A stretch of 64,000 nt of DNA from Nocardiopsis alba DSM 43377 (GTDB lineage Bacteria; Actinomycetota; Actinomycetes; Streptosporangiales; Streptosporangiaceae): contig NZ_ANAC01000012.1 of assembly GCF_000341225.1 (NCBI RefSeq), positions 1-64,000 of the forward strand. Reading direction: 5' to 3'. A program made the position numbers and the translations under genes. The notes under the pieces were generated by a model. That model did no database searches, was not told the origin of the DNA, and saw nothing but the letters and a program-made list of their open reading frames with translations. Positions 1 to 10,100 of this stretch are shown piece by piece. Position 1 is the stretch's first letter; each line of letters starts with the position of its first letter.

Positions 1-18
1 CCCGTGCGACTCTGGTCC

Positions 19-3000
19 TCAACCGGCGATGGAAATGATCTTCGTTGAGAAAACCTCAGTGCTAACTGTCAAACCAGGAGCAGCAGACCTCTGGGTTGCT
101 GTCATATTAGCGGTGCCGCCTGCAGCGTAGACATCATAGACAGAGTTACCCCCGTCCGTCCCCCTAACTCCAGCAGTTGTCCTTCTGCCCTGTGCGGCAG
201 ATGGAAGCAAATCATGCAGGCCATCAACCGTGCTCTTGAGATCTGGTGAACAGAAATCGTTTTGATTGTGGTTGAGGACATCCAGGTCCCCGGCTGCCAC
301 GTGGTAGGTGTGGACGCCCTGGACGGTCAGGTTATGGACCGTCGCCGTCTGGGTCCAGGCCTGAACCGCGGAGACCTGCACCCAGGTGCCGGACGAGGTC
401 TGCAGCCACATACCCGGGGCCAGATCGATCGCGTCCACCCACAGGCCCGGGTCCGGAACCCAGAACGGGTGACCATCGGTCGCCACGATCACATCGCCCG
501 CGGCCACCGGCCCCGGAACACCCGCGGATTCCTCATCCGCACCGGCCTCGTCCCCTGCGGGGGCATCGCGTTCGGTGGTCGGGTCGATGGTGATCTGCAC
601 CAGGGCCTTACCACCCGAGCCCACGATCGTTGCCATGACCGTCCGAGCCGATTGCTCTCCTGTCTCGGGATCGGTCGCCAGAACCTTCTCGCCGACATCG
701 ACGTCCTCGATGGGTTTGGTGGACCCATCGGCCATCACCACACCCGTCCCCGGAGTGAAGCTGTTCCCGATCGGACAGCTCACGTTCTGCATCTTCTTGT
801 TGGCCCGGTTCAGGCCCTTGATCCCATCGATCAGCTCACCGCCCAGGGCGGAGATCCGTCGACCCAACTCGGCTGCCTTACCCCACCGAAGCCCGTACTT
901 CGCGGCGAGCTTGGCGGGCAGCCCGCCTACGAACATCAAAGCCACGTTCAGCGCGGTCTCGCCGCACGCGCCCAGGTCGCCGGAAGTGAAGCACTCCAGG
1001 CCTGCGGTGATACCGAGCTCATCGGCCACCAGTTGGGCCAGGCCGGTCGCCGCGGAGATCAGCTTCTGCCTGGCCTCGATCCGCTCCATCCTGGCTTCGC
1101 GCTGCTGCCGCAACGCCGCCTGCTGGGCCTGGTGATCGCGCATGTACTGCCGCTGCTTGGCCGTGGTCCGCATCGGCGTCACGTTGTACCACTGCTGCAC
1201 CACCGCACCGCTCGCGGTGGCACGCATCGCCTTGCCGTCGGAGTGGGAGTACAGCCAGTTCTTGCCGTTGCGTTGCACCGGGGAGTAGATCAGCGGGCGC
1301 CCCGTCTTGGAGTTCACCCCGTCCACGATGATGTAGTACAGCCCATCGGGGTCTGAGTAGGTGACCGGGCTGTTGTTGGCGTAGGCGTAGCCGTGCATCT
1401 GCTGGTGGTCGGTCACGTCCAGGATCGGATCGACCGAGATGAAACGACCCAGTGTGGAGTCGTAGGCGCGTGCCCCGATCTGGGTCAGCCCCGTGGAGGC
1501 GTCGATGGTGCCGTTGGCGAACCCGCGTTCCGCCGGCCAGGCGTCGCCCGCACCGCGCTCGGTACCGAACGCGGTCATGTACCGGTGGGTCGCCTCACCG
1601 GTGCGGGCGTTGACCGCGACCTGCCCGGTCCCGTGCAGGTCGGCGTACATCCACGACAAGGTGCCGTCGTTCTGGCGGACCGCGACCGTCTGCCCGGCGT
1701 GGGAGTAGAAGCGGGTGGCCTCTTTGATCAGGTCCTGTTTGTCCAGACGCAGCTCCATACCCGGCAGATACAGGGTGGTGGAGGTCGGGTCATCGCGGAG
1801 CAGACGCTGACCGTCGGCGTCGTAGGTGTAGGAGGTCCGGGATCCGTCCTCTTCGGTGACCCGGACCAGATTGCCTTCGGCGTCCCACTCCAGTTCCTGG
1901 TCACGGGCGGCGGTGGTGCGACCGGTCATGTTCCCGGTCTCGTCGTAGGAGTACTCCTCAAGACGCTCACCCGCGGGGCCGGACTCCTCCACACTGGTCA
2001 GGGCCTGGGGCGCTACCCCGGTGGCTCCGCCGTGGGTGTAGGTGCGGGTGATGTCACCTCCGGGAAGTCCGCGCTGGACTTCGGTCTCGCGGTTGCCGAG
2101 TTTGTCGTAGGTGTATTCGTGCCAGTAGGGGGCGGCTCCCCCCAGCGCGTCCGCCGAGGGTCGGTCGGCGCAGGCCTCCTCACCCGTGGCGTCGGGGGTC
2201 CATACCCCGGTCATGCGTCGCATGTGGTCGTAGGTGAAGCACTGCACGTCCGCCTGGAGGTGCTCGGCGGTGGGTTCGTCTCGCAGGTTGAGGACGTTGC
2301 CCGCGTCGTCGTAGGTGTAGTACTGGTGCACCAACGACCCGGTGAGTCCGCGTTCGGGCACCAGCGTGGTTTCGCTCGTCCGCCCGGTGGCCGGGTCGTA
2401 GTCGCGGGTCATCCACGTGGTGTGGGTGTTCGAAACTCCGAGATCCAGGGCGAGCTGACGCAGTTCACCGGTCTTGCTGTAGACGGTGTCGGTGACGTAG
2501 TCGGTGAACCCCGACATCTGGGTGGGCATGCCCAGCTCGTTATAGCCGTAGGCCACCGTTTCCTGGCCCAGGCCGCCGGCGGCGGGCAGCGTCAGCGCCC
2601 GGATCGAACCGTCGAGGTTGTACTGGGTGGAGAACCGGTAGCGTCCTCCCAACATCGGCTCACTGCCGGTGGGAATACGGATCTCGGTGGTGGTGGGCCG
2701 GTAGAACTGGTCGTAGCGCACCACCCGGGTGGTGTAGGGCTCCCCGTCGGTGTAGCGGGTGGACGAGGTCAGGTGTCCCTTGGCCAGGGTGTCGTAGACC
2801 CATTCGGCCCGCTTCTCGCCCTCCAGTGAGTCCTCGTACAGCCCGGTCTGACGGCCGACCTCGTCATAGGCATAGGCCAGGGTCTTGCCGCGGGCGTCGG
2901 TGGCGGACACCAGCTGGTCGAGGTCGTTGTAGCTCATCGTGGACACACCGCTGAGCGGGTCATCGCTGCTTACCAGGCGTCCACGCAGGTCGTAGGTGTG

Positions 3001-6000
3001 TTCCCAGACGTTGCCCTCGGGGTCGGTGACCGTGGCCAGAGCGTCGTTCTTCGCGTAGGTGTAGGTGATGGCGTCGTAGTCGCCCTCGGGTACCCCGCCG
3101 TGGTGGGTGCGCACCTCGCTCAGACGGCCCCGGGCGTCGACGATGGAGGTCGTGGCGACCGCGCCCTCGGGCGGGGTGACCAGGGTGCGGTCACCGTGGT
3201 GTTCGGTGCTGGTGCGCCAGCGTTCCTCGCCGAAGGCGACGTGGAGATTGTCCGTGACCCGTCCGGCCCCGTCGTAAAGGGTGAAGGCTTGGCGGGGGAT
3301 GTCGGCGTCGTTGTCGACGACGAACAGGGTGTCGGTCGGATCCTCTTCGTTGAAGTAGGCGGCCCTGGACTTGACCTCACGCCCATGGGTGTCGTGGAAG
3401 GTGTCGGTGACCAGGCGACCGCCGCCGGGCGCGGGCCCCTGGGTCTGGCGTGGGCGCAGGAAGGCGTCGAAGATCTCGTGGGCGGTCGTGTACTCGGTCT
3501 GGGTCTGCAGCGTGTGCGTGGTGATCGAGGTGGGTGCGTCCTGGCGGACGTGGTACTCGAACTTCGCGGTGGGAGTGTCCGTGGCCTGGTCACGGTCTGG
3601 CAGCCACACCGAGGTGACACGGCCGAGGGGGTCGTAGGCCATGGTCATGGTGCGACCGTTGGCGTCGGTCTCCGAAATCGGAAGACCACGGGCGGGGTCC
3701 ACGGTCGTGGTGGTGGTGTGGCCCAGAGGGTTGGTCTCGGTGACCGACTCGGGCAGCCCGGAAGCGGTGAAGGTGTACTCGGTGGTGGTCACCCCGCCGG
3801 AGGCGTCGGTCTCTTTGACCGTGTTGCCGAAGGAGTCGAACTCGGTCCGCTCGACCGTCTGGTAGACGGGCTCACCATCCGAGTAGGAGTCGAGCTTGCG
3901 GGTGCTGGTGGGAAGGCCCCGGGTCGGAGCGTCGCCGTGGTCACCGCCGTCATAGAGGACGAGTTCGTCGGTGATGACGTCGTCGGGACGGTTCGGGGTC
4001 TGCTCACAGTCGATGGCGAGGGTCTCGGCTCGGGAGACCAGGTTGAGGATTCGGGCGCCGGTATTGCTGACGTAGGTGGTGTTGACGCACGTCTCGTCAC
4101 CCTCGACCTCCACGTCACCGTGGTCGCGGACCCGGGTGATGACACCGTCGTCGTTGATCGTGTTGTCGACCCTGGTCCGGCGCCAGGATCCGTCGGCGAG
4201 ACGGGTGAAGCCGATGACCTGTTCGGTCTGGGTCCTGGTGGCGGTCTGCTCACCCCAGTCGTGGGTGACCTTGGCGGTCTCCTTCCACCAGGGGGTACTG
4301 ATCTCCCGAGAGATGTCCTGTCCGCCTTCGCCGTCGCGGACGATCACCTCACGGACCATGCCGTGGAGTTCCTTGTGGTCGGTGTGCTTCTCTCCTCGCG
4401 AGTCGGTGATGGAGACCGAGCGCTTGCCCGAGGGGAGCTTGTCCTCGTGCATGCCCTGGAAGTACAGATATTCGGTCTCGGTGCGCTCGTCCCCCTCATG
4501 GCCTGTGCGCACGATGACCCGCTCGTAGCCGCGCCAGTCGGCCCAGGTGCGGTACTTGTCCTTGACCATGCCGTCGGCCTCGGTGTACCGCCAGGCCGGG
4601 GACCCCACGTAGTCGTAGCTTGTGGTCATCGTGGGCTGGTCCGAGACCAGGTCCACCTCGTTGACCTCGGTGACCACGTACTTGTGGAACCAGTCGGTCA
4701 GCTCCACCCCGCCCTCGGGGGTCCACAGCACCGGGTAGCAGCGCCGGGTGTTCTCGTGCGGCTCGGGTGTCTTGCCGGGTTCGCACTCGGGCTGGGAGTA
4801 GGTGATGTCGAACTGGCCGCCGGACTCGGTGTAGATCGAGGTGATGCGCCAGCGCAGCATGGGGGCGATGTCGTCGGTGGGCGAGTCGACCCGGTTGGGC
4901 ATCTGGGTGCCCGCGAAGCTGATCTTGGGCATCGCTTCGGTGCCGCCGACCTTGCCGACGTGTTCGATCGAGTCCAGCCACAGGGTCGGACCGGTGCCGT
5001 CGCCGGCCTCGGGGAAGGAATGCTCCAGCTTCCAGGTGTCCACGTCGGTATAGGAGCCACCGACACGGATCTGGGTGGTGATGGCGTCGAGCTTCTTGGT
5101 GGACCAGAAGGTCGGCGAGTGGCGACCGGCGCAGGACTGCCCCGATGCGCAGTCCTGGTCGAGGGGGACGTCGGGCCAGTGCTCGGCGTTACCCGATGTG
5201 CGCTTGTCGGCGGAGCAGTCGAAGGAGGAGGTGACCAGGCACCGCTCGGAGGAGGAGAAGACCACCCGGGCCGGGGCGGTGGCGTAGACGTCGTCGCTGC
5301 GCAGCCCGTACTCGATGCGGGCGATGTTGGCGGCGCGCACGTAGGGGGTGGCGGTGTTGGTGAGGTTGCGGCCGTAATGGTTGGTCTCGGCGTCGTAGTA
5401 GAACGTCATGACGTTGCCGTGTACGTCCACGACGTAGTCGAGGTTCCACTTGTTGGCCTGCTGACACCAGGACTGGGAGAAAGTGGCGTTGTAGCAGGGC
5501 TGGCCGGACTTGGTGGCGTAGATCGGAAGGGTCTGCGCCGAGTTGGTCTCGGGGTCGCCACTGGACCAGCCGGGCAGGCGGTTGCGGCCGAAGAAGTACC
5601 GGGTGCCGTCGGGGGTGGTGACCTTCCAGTACTCGCCGTCGTGGGCGCCGTTGTCGGCTCCGGTGAGGCGTTCGACCTTGGTGCCGTCGTCGTTGGACAG
5701 GCGGTAGGTGCCGTCGTCGTCCTTGATCAGGGCACCGGAGTGGCCGGTCATCGACAGGGTGACGTTGTCGGTGTTCCAGCACAGGTCACCGGTCTTGTGC
5801 CCGGAGTCCACACACGCGGAGTAGCGGCGTTCGATCGCGCCGGGGGCGTAGGCGAACCCGTCACCGATCCAGGAGGTCTGGTTGTTGGAGGTGGCGATGC
5901 GCCCGTCCACGCCTCCGGAGGAGTAGCCCAACCCGATGGCGGGGTTGAGGCTGCTGGGGGCCGGTGGGGTGGGGAAGGAGTAGGACCAGGAGAAGTCACC

Positions 6001-7116
6001 GGACTGGTTATTGACGTTCCAGCTGGAGGCCGCCGAGAGCTGGGTGGCACCGTAGTCGCCGTTACCTCCCCCCGGGGCGGCGGCCAGCGCTATCAGCGCG
6101 CCCTGAGGGGCCGCGCCGACCCTGGCGGTGAGATGGTGATCGTGGGCATCGTTGGCCAGTAGCTCGGCCGAGTCATAGCTGACGGTGTCCTCGGCCGCGC
6201 AAGAGTCGTCCAGGACGCACTCGTCCAGCTCGACCACGCTCAGCCGGGAGGCGTAGTCACCACCGAAGGCCTCGGCGAAGTCGGAGTAGTCGATGCCGAG
6301 TTCGACCGGCGCGACGCCGGGTGAGCCGTCGGTACGGGTCACACGCAGCAACAGACCGTTGACCCCGATCTGTTCGGCCTCTCCTTGACCCAGGACCTCG
6401 ATCCGGGCCGAGGTGACCGGTTCCGGTTCGGGGACCTCGATCGACGCGACCTGCTCGGGAGCCGTGAGGGTCTGTGCTTCTTCGTCGGGGGCGGTCTCCT
6501 CGGCTCCGGAGGACTCGGAGCCCTGTTCACCCTCGGCCGGCCCGTTCTCGCCGTCAGCGGCCTCTTCGCCCGCCTCCGCGGTGTCGGGTCCTTCTTCGAG
6601 GGTGGCTTCCCCCGTCGTTTCGTCGCCCGTCTCGTCGATTTTCTCGGCCCGGCGCTCGGCCGCCCGCTCCTCCAGCTCCCTGGCGGCCTCCTCTTCGAGC
6701 AGCTCCTGCCAGCGCTCGGGCACCTCCCAGTCCTCGAACTCCTCACCGGTCACGGCCTCCACCGTGACCAGTGCGTTCTCCGGTTCGTTGAGCGTGCGAG
6801 CCGTGCTCTGATCCAGGTCGACATCGATGCTGGTGGCCTCGGGCCAGGTCACCGTCGCCGGAGCGGTCACCGCGGCCTCGGCGACCGCGTTGTCCTCGGC
6901 CAGGGCCGAGGCGACCGCGTCACGGCCTTGGACGGAAGCCTGTTCGTCCACCTCGGGGCGAGGGTTATAGGCGGTGGCCGAGGCCGGGAGCGTGTTCAGC
7001 AGCCCGGCGACCATCATCGTGGCCACCACGTAGGTGATGCCACGGCGGAGCGGGCCGGGCCTGGTCGAAGCGGCAGAGGTGGGAGCCGGGGAAGGGGTGT
7101 CACTGCGCGGGGTCAC
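19..7116 (-). CDS. Secreted RHS-repeat polymorphic toxin with HINT domain and deaminase-like tip
   Basis: The protein has 2365 aa and a GTG start with AGGAGG six bases upstream. A twin basic region and hydrophobic segment (about residues 24-48, ending ASA) form a signal peptide. An acidic Glu/Ala-rich stretch follows (about 120-230), then the secreted RHS module (GYSSGGVDGR) and many YD repeats such as YDPLGRV. The RHS core (ARAYDSTLGRFISVDP, near residue 1890) is followed by a HINT/pretoxin autoprocessing domain of about 170 aa, starting near Cys2113 (CPIGNSF) and ending at VLNHN. The last 81 residues (RRTTAGVRG, MTATQRSAAPG) resemble the beginning of a nucleic-acid/nucleotide deaminase toxin but stop before a zinc motif. 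Architecture and class are clear; the toxin activity is an inference, and the tip may be truncated. It lies directly downstream of the LamG gene, probably in one operon. Confidence 0.9.
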   Translation of the reverse strand: MTPRSDTPSPAPTSAASTRPGPLRRGITYVVATMMVAGLLNTLPASATAYNPRPEVDEQASVQGRDAVASALAEDNAVAEAAVTAPATVTWPEATSIDVDLDQSTARTLNEPENALVTVEAVTGEEFEDWEVPERWQELLEEEAARELEERAAERRAEKIDETGDETTGEATLEEGPDTAEAGEEAADGENGPAEGEQGSESSGAEETAPDEEAQTLTAPEQVASIEVPEPEPVTSARIEVLGQGEAEQIGVNGLLLRVTRTDGSPGVAPVELGIDYSDFAEAFGGDYASRLSVVELDECVLDDSCAAEDTVSYDSAELLANDAHDHHLTARVGAAPQGALIALAAAPGGGNGDYGATQLSAASSWNVNNQSGDFSWSYSFPTPPAPSSLNPAIGLGYSSGGVDGRIATSNNQTSWIGDGFAYAPGAIERRYSACVDSGHKTGDLCWNTDNVTLSMTGHSGALIKDDDGTYRLSNDDGTKVERLTGADNGAHDGEYWKVTTPDGTRYFFGRNRLPGWSSGDPETNSAQTLPIYATKSGQPCYNATFSQSWCQQANKWNLDYVVDVHGNVMTFYYDAETNHYGRNLTNTATPYVRAANIARIEYGLRSDDVYATAPARVVFSSSERCLVTSSFDCSADKRTSGNAEHWPDVPLDQDCASGQSCAGRHSPTFWSTKKLDAITTQIRVGGSYTDVDTWKLEHSFPEAGDGTGPTLWLDSIEHVGKVGGTEAMPKISFAGTQMPNRVDSPTDDIAPMLRWRITSIYTESGGQFDITYSQPECEPGKTPEPHENTRRCYPVLWTPEGGVELTDWFHKYVVTEVNEVDLVSDQPTMTTSYDYVGSPAWRYTEADGMVKDKYRTWADWRGYERVIVRTGHEGDERTETEYLYFQGMHEDKLPSGKRSVSITDSRGEKHTDHKELHGMVREVIVRDGEGGQDISREISTPWWKETAKVTHDWGEQTATRTQTEQVIGFTRLADGSWRRTRVDNTINDDGVITRVRDHGDVEVEGDETCVNTTYVSNTGARILNLVSRAETLAIDCEQTPNRPDDVITDELVLYDGGDHGDAPTRGLPTSTRKLDSYSDGEPVYQTVERTEFDSFGNTVKETDASGGVTTTEYTFTASGLPESVTETNPLGHTTTTTVDPARGLPISETDANGRTMTMAYDPLGRVTSVWLPDRDQATDTPTAKFEYHVRQDAPTSITTHTLQTQTEYTTAHEIFDAFLRPRQTQGPAPGGGRLVTDTFHDTHGREVKSRAAYFNEEDPTDTLFVVDNDADIPRQAFTLYDGAGRVTDNLHVAFGEERWRTSTEHHGDRTLVTPPEGAVATTSIVDARGRLSEVRTHHGGVPEGDYDAITYTYAKNDALATVTDPEGNVWEHTYDLRGRLVSSDDPLSGVSTMSYNDLDQLVSATDARGKTLAYAYDEVGRQTGLYEDSLEGEKRAEWVYDTLAKGHLTSSTRYTDGEPYTTRVVRYDQFYRPTTTEIRIPTGSEPMLGGRYRFSTQYNLDGSIRALTLPAAGGLGQETVAYGYNELGMPTQMSGFTDYVTDTVYSKTGELRQLALDLGVSNTHTTWMTRDYDPATGRTSETTLVPERGLTGSLVHQYYTYDDAGNVLNLRDEPTAEHLQADVQCFTYDHMRRMTGVWTPDATGEEACADRPSADALGGAAPYWHEYTYDKLGNRETEVQRGLPGGDITRTYTHGGATGVAPQALTSVEESGPAGERLEEYSYDETGNMTGRTTAARDQELEWDAEGNLVRVTEEDGSRTSYTYDADGQRLLRDDPTSTTLYLPGMELRLDKQDLIKEATRFYSHAGQTVAVRQNDGTLSWMYADLHGTGQVAVNARTGEATHRYMTAFGTERGAGDAWPAERGFANGTIDASTGLTQIGARAYDSTLGRFISVDPILDVTDHQQMHGYAYANNSPVTYSDPDGLYYIIVDGVNSKTGRPLIYSPVQRNGKNWLYSHSDGKAMRATASGAVVQQWYNVTPMRTTAKQRQYMRDHQAQQAALRQQREARMERIEARQKLISAATGLAQLVADELGITAGLECFTSGDLGACGETALNVALMFVGGLPAKLAAKYGLRWGKAAELGRRISALGGELIDGIKGLNRANKKMQNVSCPIGNSFTPGTGVVMADGSTKPIEDVDVGEKVLATDPETGEQSARTVMATIVGSGGKALVQITIDPTTERDAPAGDEAGADEESAGVPGPVAAGDVIVATDGHPFWVPDPGLWVDAIDLAPGMWLQTSSGTWVQVSAVQAWTQTATVHNLTVQGVHTYHVAAGDLDVLNHNQNDFCSPDLKSTVDGLHDLLPSAAQGRRTTAGVRGTDGGNSVYDVYAAGGTANMTATQRSAAPGLTVSTEVFSTKIISIAG

Positions 7117-7128
7117 AGCAAGCCTCCT

Positions 7129-7156
7129 GTCACCCCGCCTTCATGGGCGGGGTGAC
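7129..7156 (-). promoter_or_regulatory. Hairpin between LamG and RHS genes, abutting the RHS ribosome binding site
   Basis: GTCACCCCGCC and its exact reverse complement form an 11-bp stem with a 6-base loop. On the coding strand the stem ends directly at the AGGAGG of the RHS gene. It could attenuate transcription between the two genes or limit ribosome access. There is no U-tract on the coding side. Confidence 0.6.
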
Positions 7157-7197
7157 GATCACAAGGGGAATGTGGGGTCGGGGGGTGGAGCTCGGGA

Positions 7198-10100
7198 TCA
7201 GAGCCGCGGAACGGGGATCTGTCCTGCGTAGACCTGGGAGAGCTCGCGTTCGTCGAGCACCCCTTGGTAGGTGTGGGCGTCGTCGAGGTCGCCGGTCCAG
7301 AAGTAGGTGTTGTTCCCGCGGTGCTGTCCGCTGCCGATCCGCACCGGGCCGTCGGCGTGCCAGGCGTGGTCGACGCGCACGCGGGATTCCTCGAACCCGT
7401 TCACGTAAAGGACCAGTTCACCGTTGGTGTGGTCGTAGACCCCGGCCAGGTGCACCCACTCTCCCAACCTGGCGGGGGTGGTGGAGTAGGCGTAGGTCCA
7501 TCCGGCCGAGCCGTCGGTGGGGGCGTCGTCGTGGGGGGCCATCTTGAAGGTCCAGTTGCCGTTGGAGCCCTGGTAGCCGAGGTGGAATCCGCTCTGGAAT
7601 CGACCGGACTGGCTCAGAGCCGAGGTGTTGATGCTCTGACCGGTCTCGTCCAGGCGTACCCAGGCGGCGGTGGTGAAGCTGCGGTCGGTGCGGATCGCGG
7701 GCCCGGTGGCCTGGATGTACTCGTCGTCGCCGTTGAGCCGGACCCCGGGGGAGAAGGTGATGTCGTTCTCGGCCTGGTCCCAGGCGGTTTCGGGGTCGGC
7801 GTGCAGGGTGGCGGTCAGACCGTGGTCGGTGGAGTCGGCCACCGTGGTGCCCTGGTATTCGTCCAGGGACCAGTGCCCCTCGGGAGCCAGGGGGCGGTTG
7901 GCCAGCCTCCAGATCTCGGAGTGCTGTTCGGTGTCGGTGACGGTCTGGTCCAGGACGAGGCGGTCCCAGACCTTGACGTCGTCGACGGCTCCGGGCCAGT
8001 AGTAGTTCCCGATCCCCTGGAAGAGGGCGCGTCCCACGGTCAGGGGGCCGGTGGCCTCCCAAGGGCCGGTGTGGGTGGCGCTGCCTTGGCGGACGCCGTC
8101 CACGTACAGGACGAGCTCCCCGGTCTGGGAGTCGTGGGTGCCCACCAGGTGTGTCCACACCCCTGTTTCGGCGGGGGCGGAGGAGGTGACGACGGCCCAT
8201 TCGCGTGAGCCGTCCCAGTACTGGTCCTCTGGGGACATCTTGAACACCCACTCGCCGGTGTTGCCCTGGTAGCCCAGGTGGAAGGCGCTCTGTTCCTCGC
8301 CTTCCTGCGCCACGGCGGTGTGGTGGGCGTGGGCGCGGTCCAGATTGACCCAGGCCGAGACCGAGAAGGTGCCGCTGGTGTCCACGGCCGGGTAGTCGGC
8401 GTTGATCTGATCGTAGGGGCCCGGGTCGCCGTCGGTGTAGCCGCTGGTGTGGACGGCGGTGCCGTTCAAGCGGGGGGTGGGGTCGGTGTCGGGGTTGTCG
8501 ACGGTGCCCACTCGGCCGCGGACCCAGTCGACTCCCTCGGAGAGGGTGGCTCCGCGTTCGGGGTCGATGGTGTCGACGGCGCGATCGCCCTGGCCTTCGT
8601 CGAAGGCCAGGGCGACGGGGTCGCTGGGGGGTGCGACCAGGAAGGTGTAGGCCAGGACACAGTCGGAGGAGTTACCGAAGGCGTCCACGGTGCGGGCGTA
8701 GATGCGGTTGGGGCCTTCTTGACGGGGGGTGAGGGTGATGGTGACCGAGCCGCCGGGGCTGCTCGGTTCGATGTCGTGGACGCAGGAATCGTCGTTGAGG
8801 GCGTACTTGTAGCCGGTGGCGTCCTCGACCCCGTTGTTGGAGAAGGTGAATTCGCCCGGCAGCCCCGGGGAGCCGTGGAAGACGTCGCCGGCCGGGTAAT
8901 CGGTGGAGGTGACCTCGGGCCCCTGTTCGGGGCGGTCGGTGCTGACCATCAGGTAGCAGCGGGTGGACCACCCCGACCAGGAGATGCCGTCGTTGGCGTT
9001 GGCCCGGTAGGTGATCAACACGTTCTCCGGCAGGGTGCCCGAGCGCACCGATTGGAAGGACCCGGAGGACCACACGGCGACGTCGGTCATCGCGGTGTCC
9101 ACGTCTCCCACGCGTTCGCCATCGACCCACCAGGCGAAACGGGTCTTGACCTTCTGTCGACCGGCGGAGGTGGAGTCGCGGTCGCGCACGTAAGCGGTGA
9201 AGGTGGGGCGGGTCTGGTTGATCAGCCTCGGGGCGTCGGGGTCGGTGGCGCATTCGCCGCCGTGGGAGTCCGAGAGTCGAGTGGGGGTCTCGGGCGGGTT
9301 GTTGTAGTCCACCTGCAGGGTGGGGTTGGAGGCGAAGCGACGCCAGTCCCAGTTACCGCTCGAGCGAGTCTCGTTGCCGCGCAGGCCCAGAGTGGTGGTG
9401 GCGTTGCCCGCGTCCCGACTCCACACGTATCCGGCGGTGGCGTTGAACTCCACCGTCGGTGAGGCTCCGCCGGGGCAGTTGGAGCGTCCGGCGTTGATGG
9501 TGCGAGTGTCCAACCTCGTACGCCATGCCGAAGTCTGGGAGTTCCAAGTGGTGGAGGAGGTGATGGCGTCGGTGCGCCACAGTTGCACTTGGGCGTTGGA
9601 GCATCCGTAGGCGTGGGTGACCTTGGCCCGGAAGGTGGCACGGGTGATGTCGGCGTTGCGAGTACGCGAGTCGATACTGAACCGCCAGAACGCCCGCTTG
9701 GTGTTGCCTTGGGCCGGTTCGTAACCCACTCCCGGGGTGTGGGAGGTGGCGTAGTTCCAGTACGACTGAGTGGGATAGTTGCGGTTGACGTAGGCGCGGC
9801 CCACCCGGCTCACCGCCACCGACGGATCGATGTAGACCGGGTACAGGGTGGCCTCATCAGTGAGCATCGCCGTGTCCGGGACCAGGCGGATCCTGTCCGG
9901 AGCCAGATCCACGTCCAGCAGCGCGGTACGGGCACCGGTCGGCGCCATCACGGTGGCGTCCTCGGCCATCTCCTCCTCACCCGAGGAGTCCCACATGGCG
10001 GGAGCCACGGCGCTGAACACGCTCTCCTGGCCCTTGTCGCCGATGGCGTCCAGGTTGCCGTGCTCACCCAGACGCATGGTCACGCCCTCGGTGGTCAGCC

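Noticed and set aside
2998-6162. 1054-codon plus-strand frame
   Set aside because: It is antisense to the RHS gene, with Gly/Val-rich low-complexity translation; the RHS frame has clear domains.
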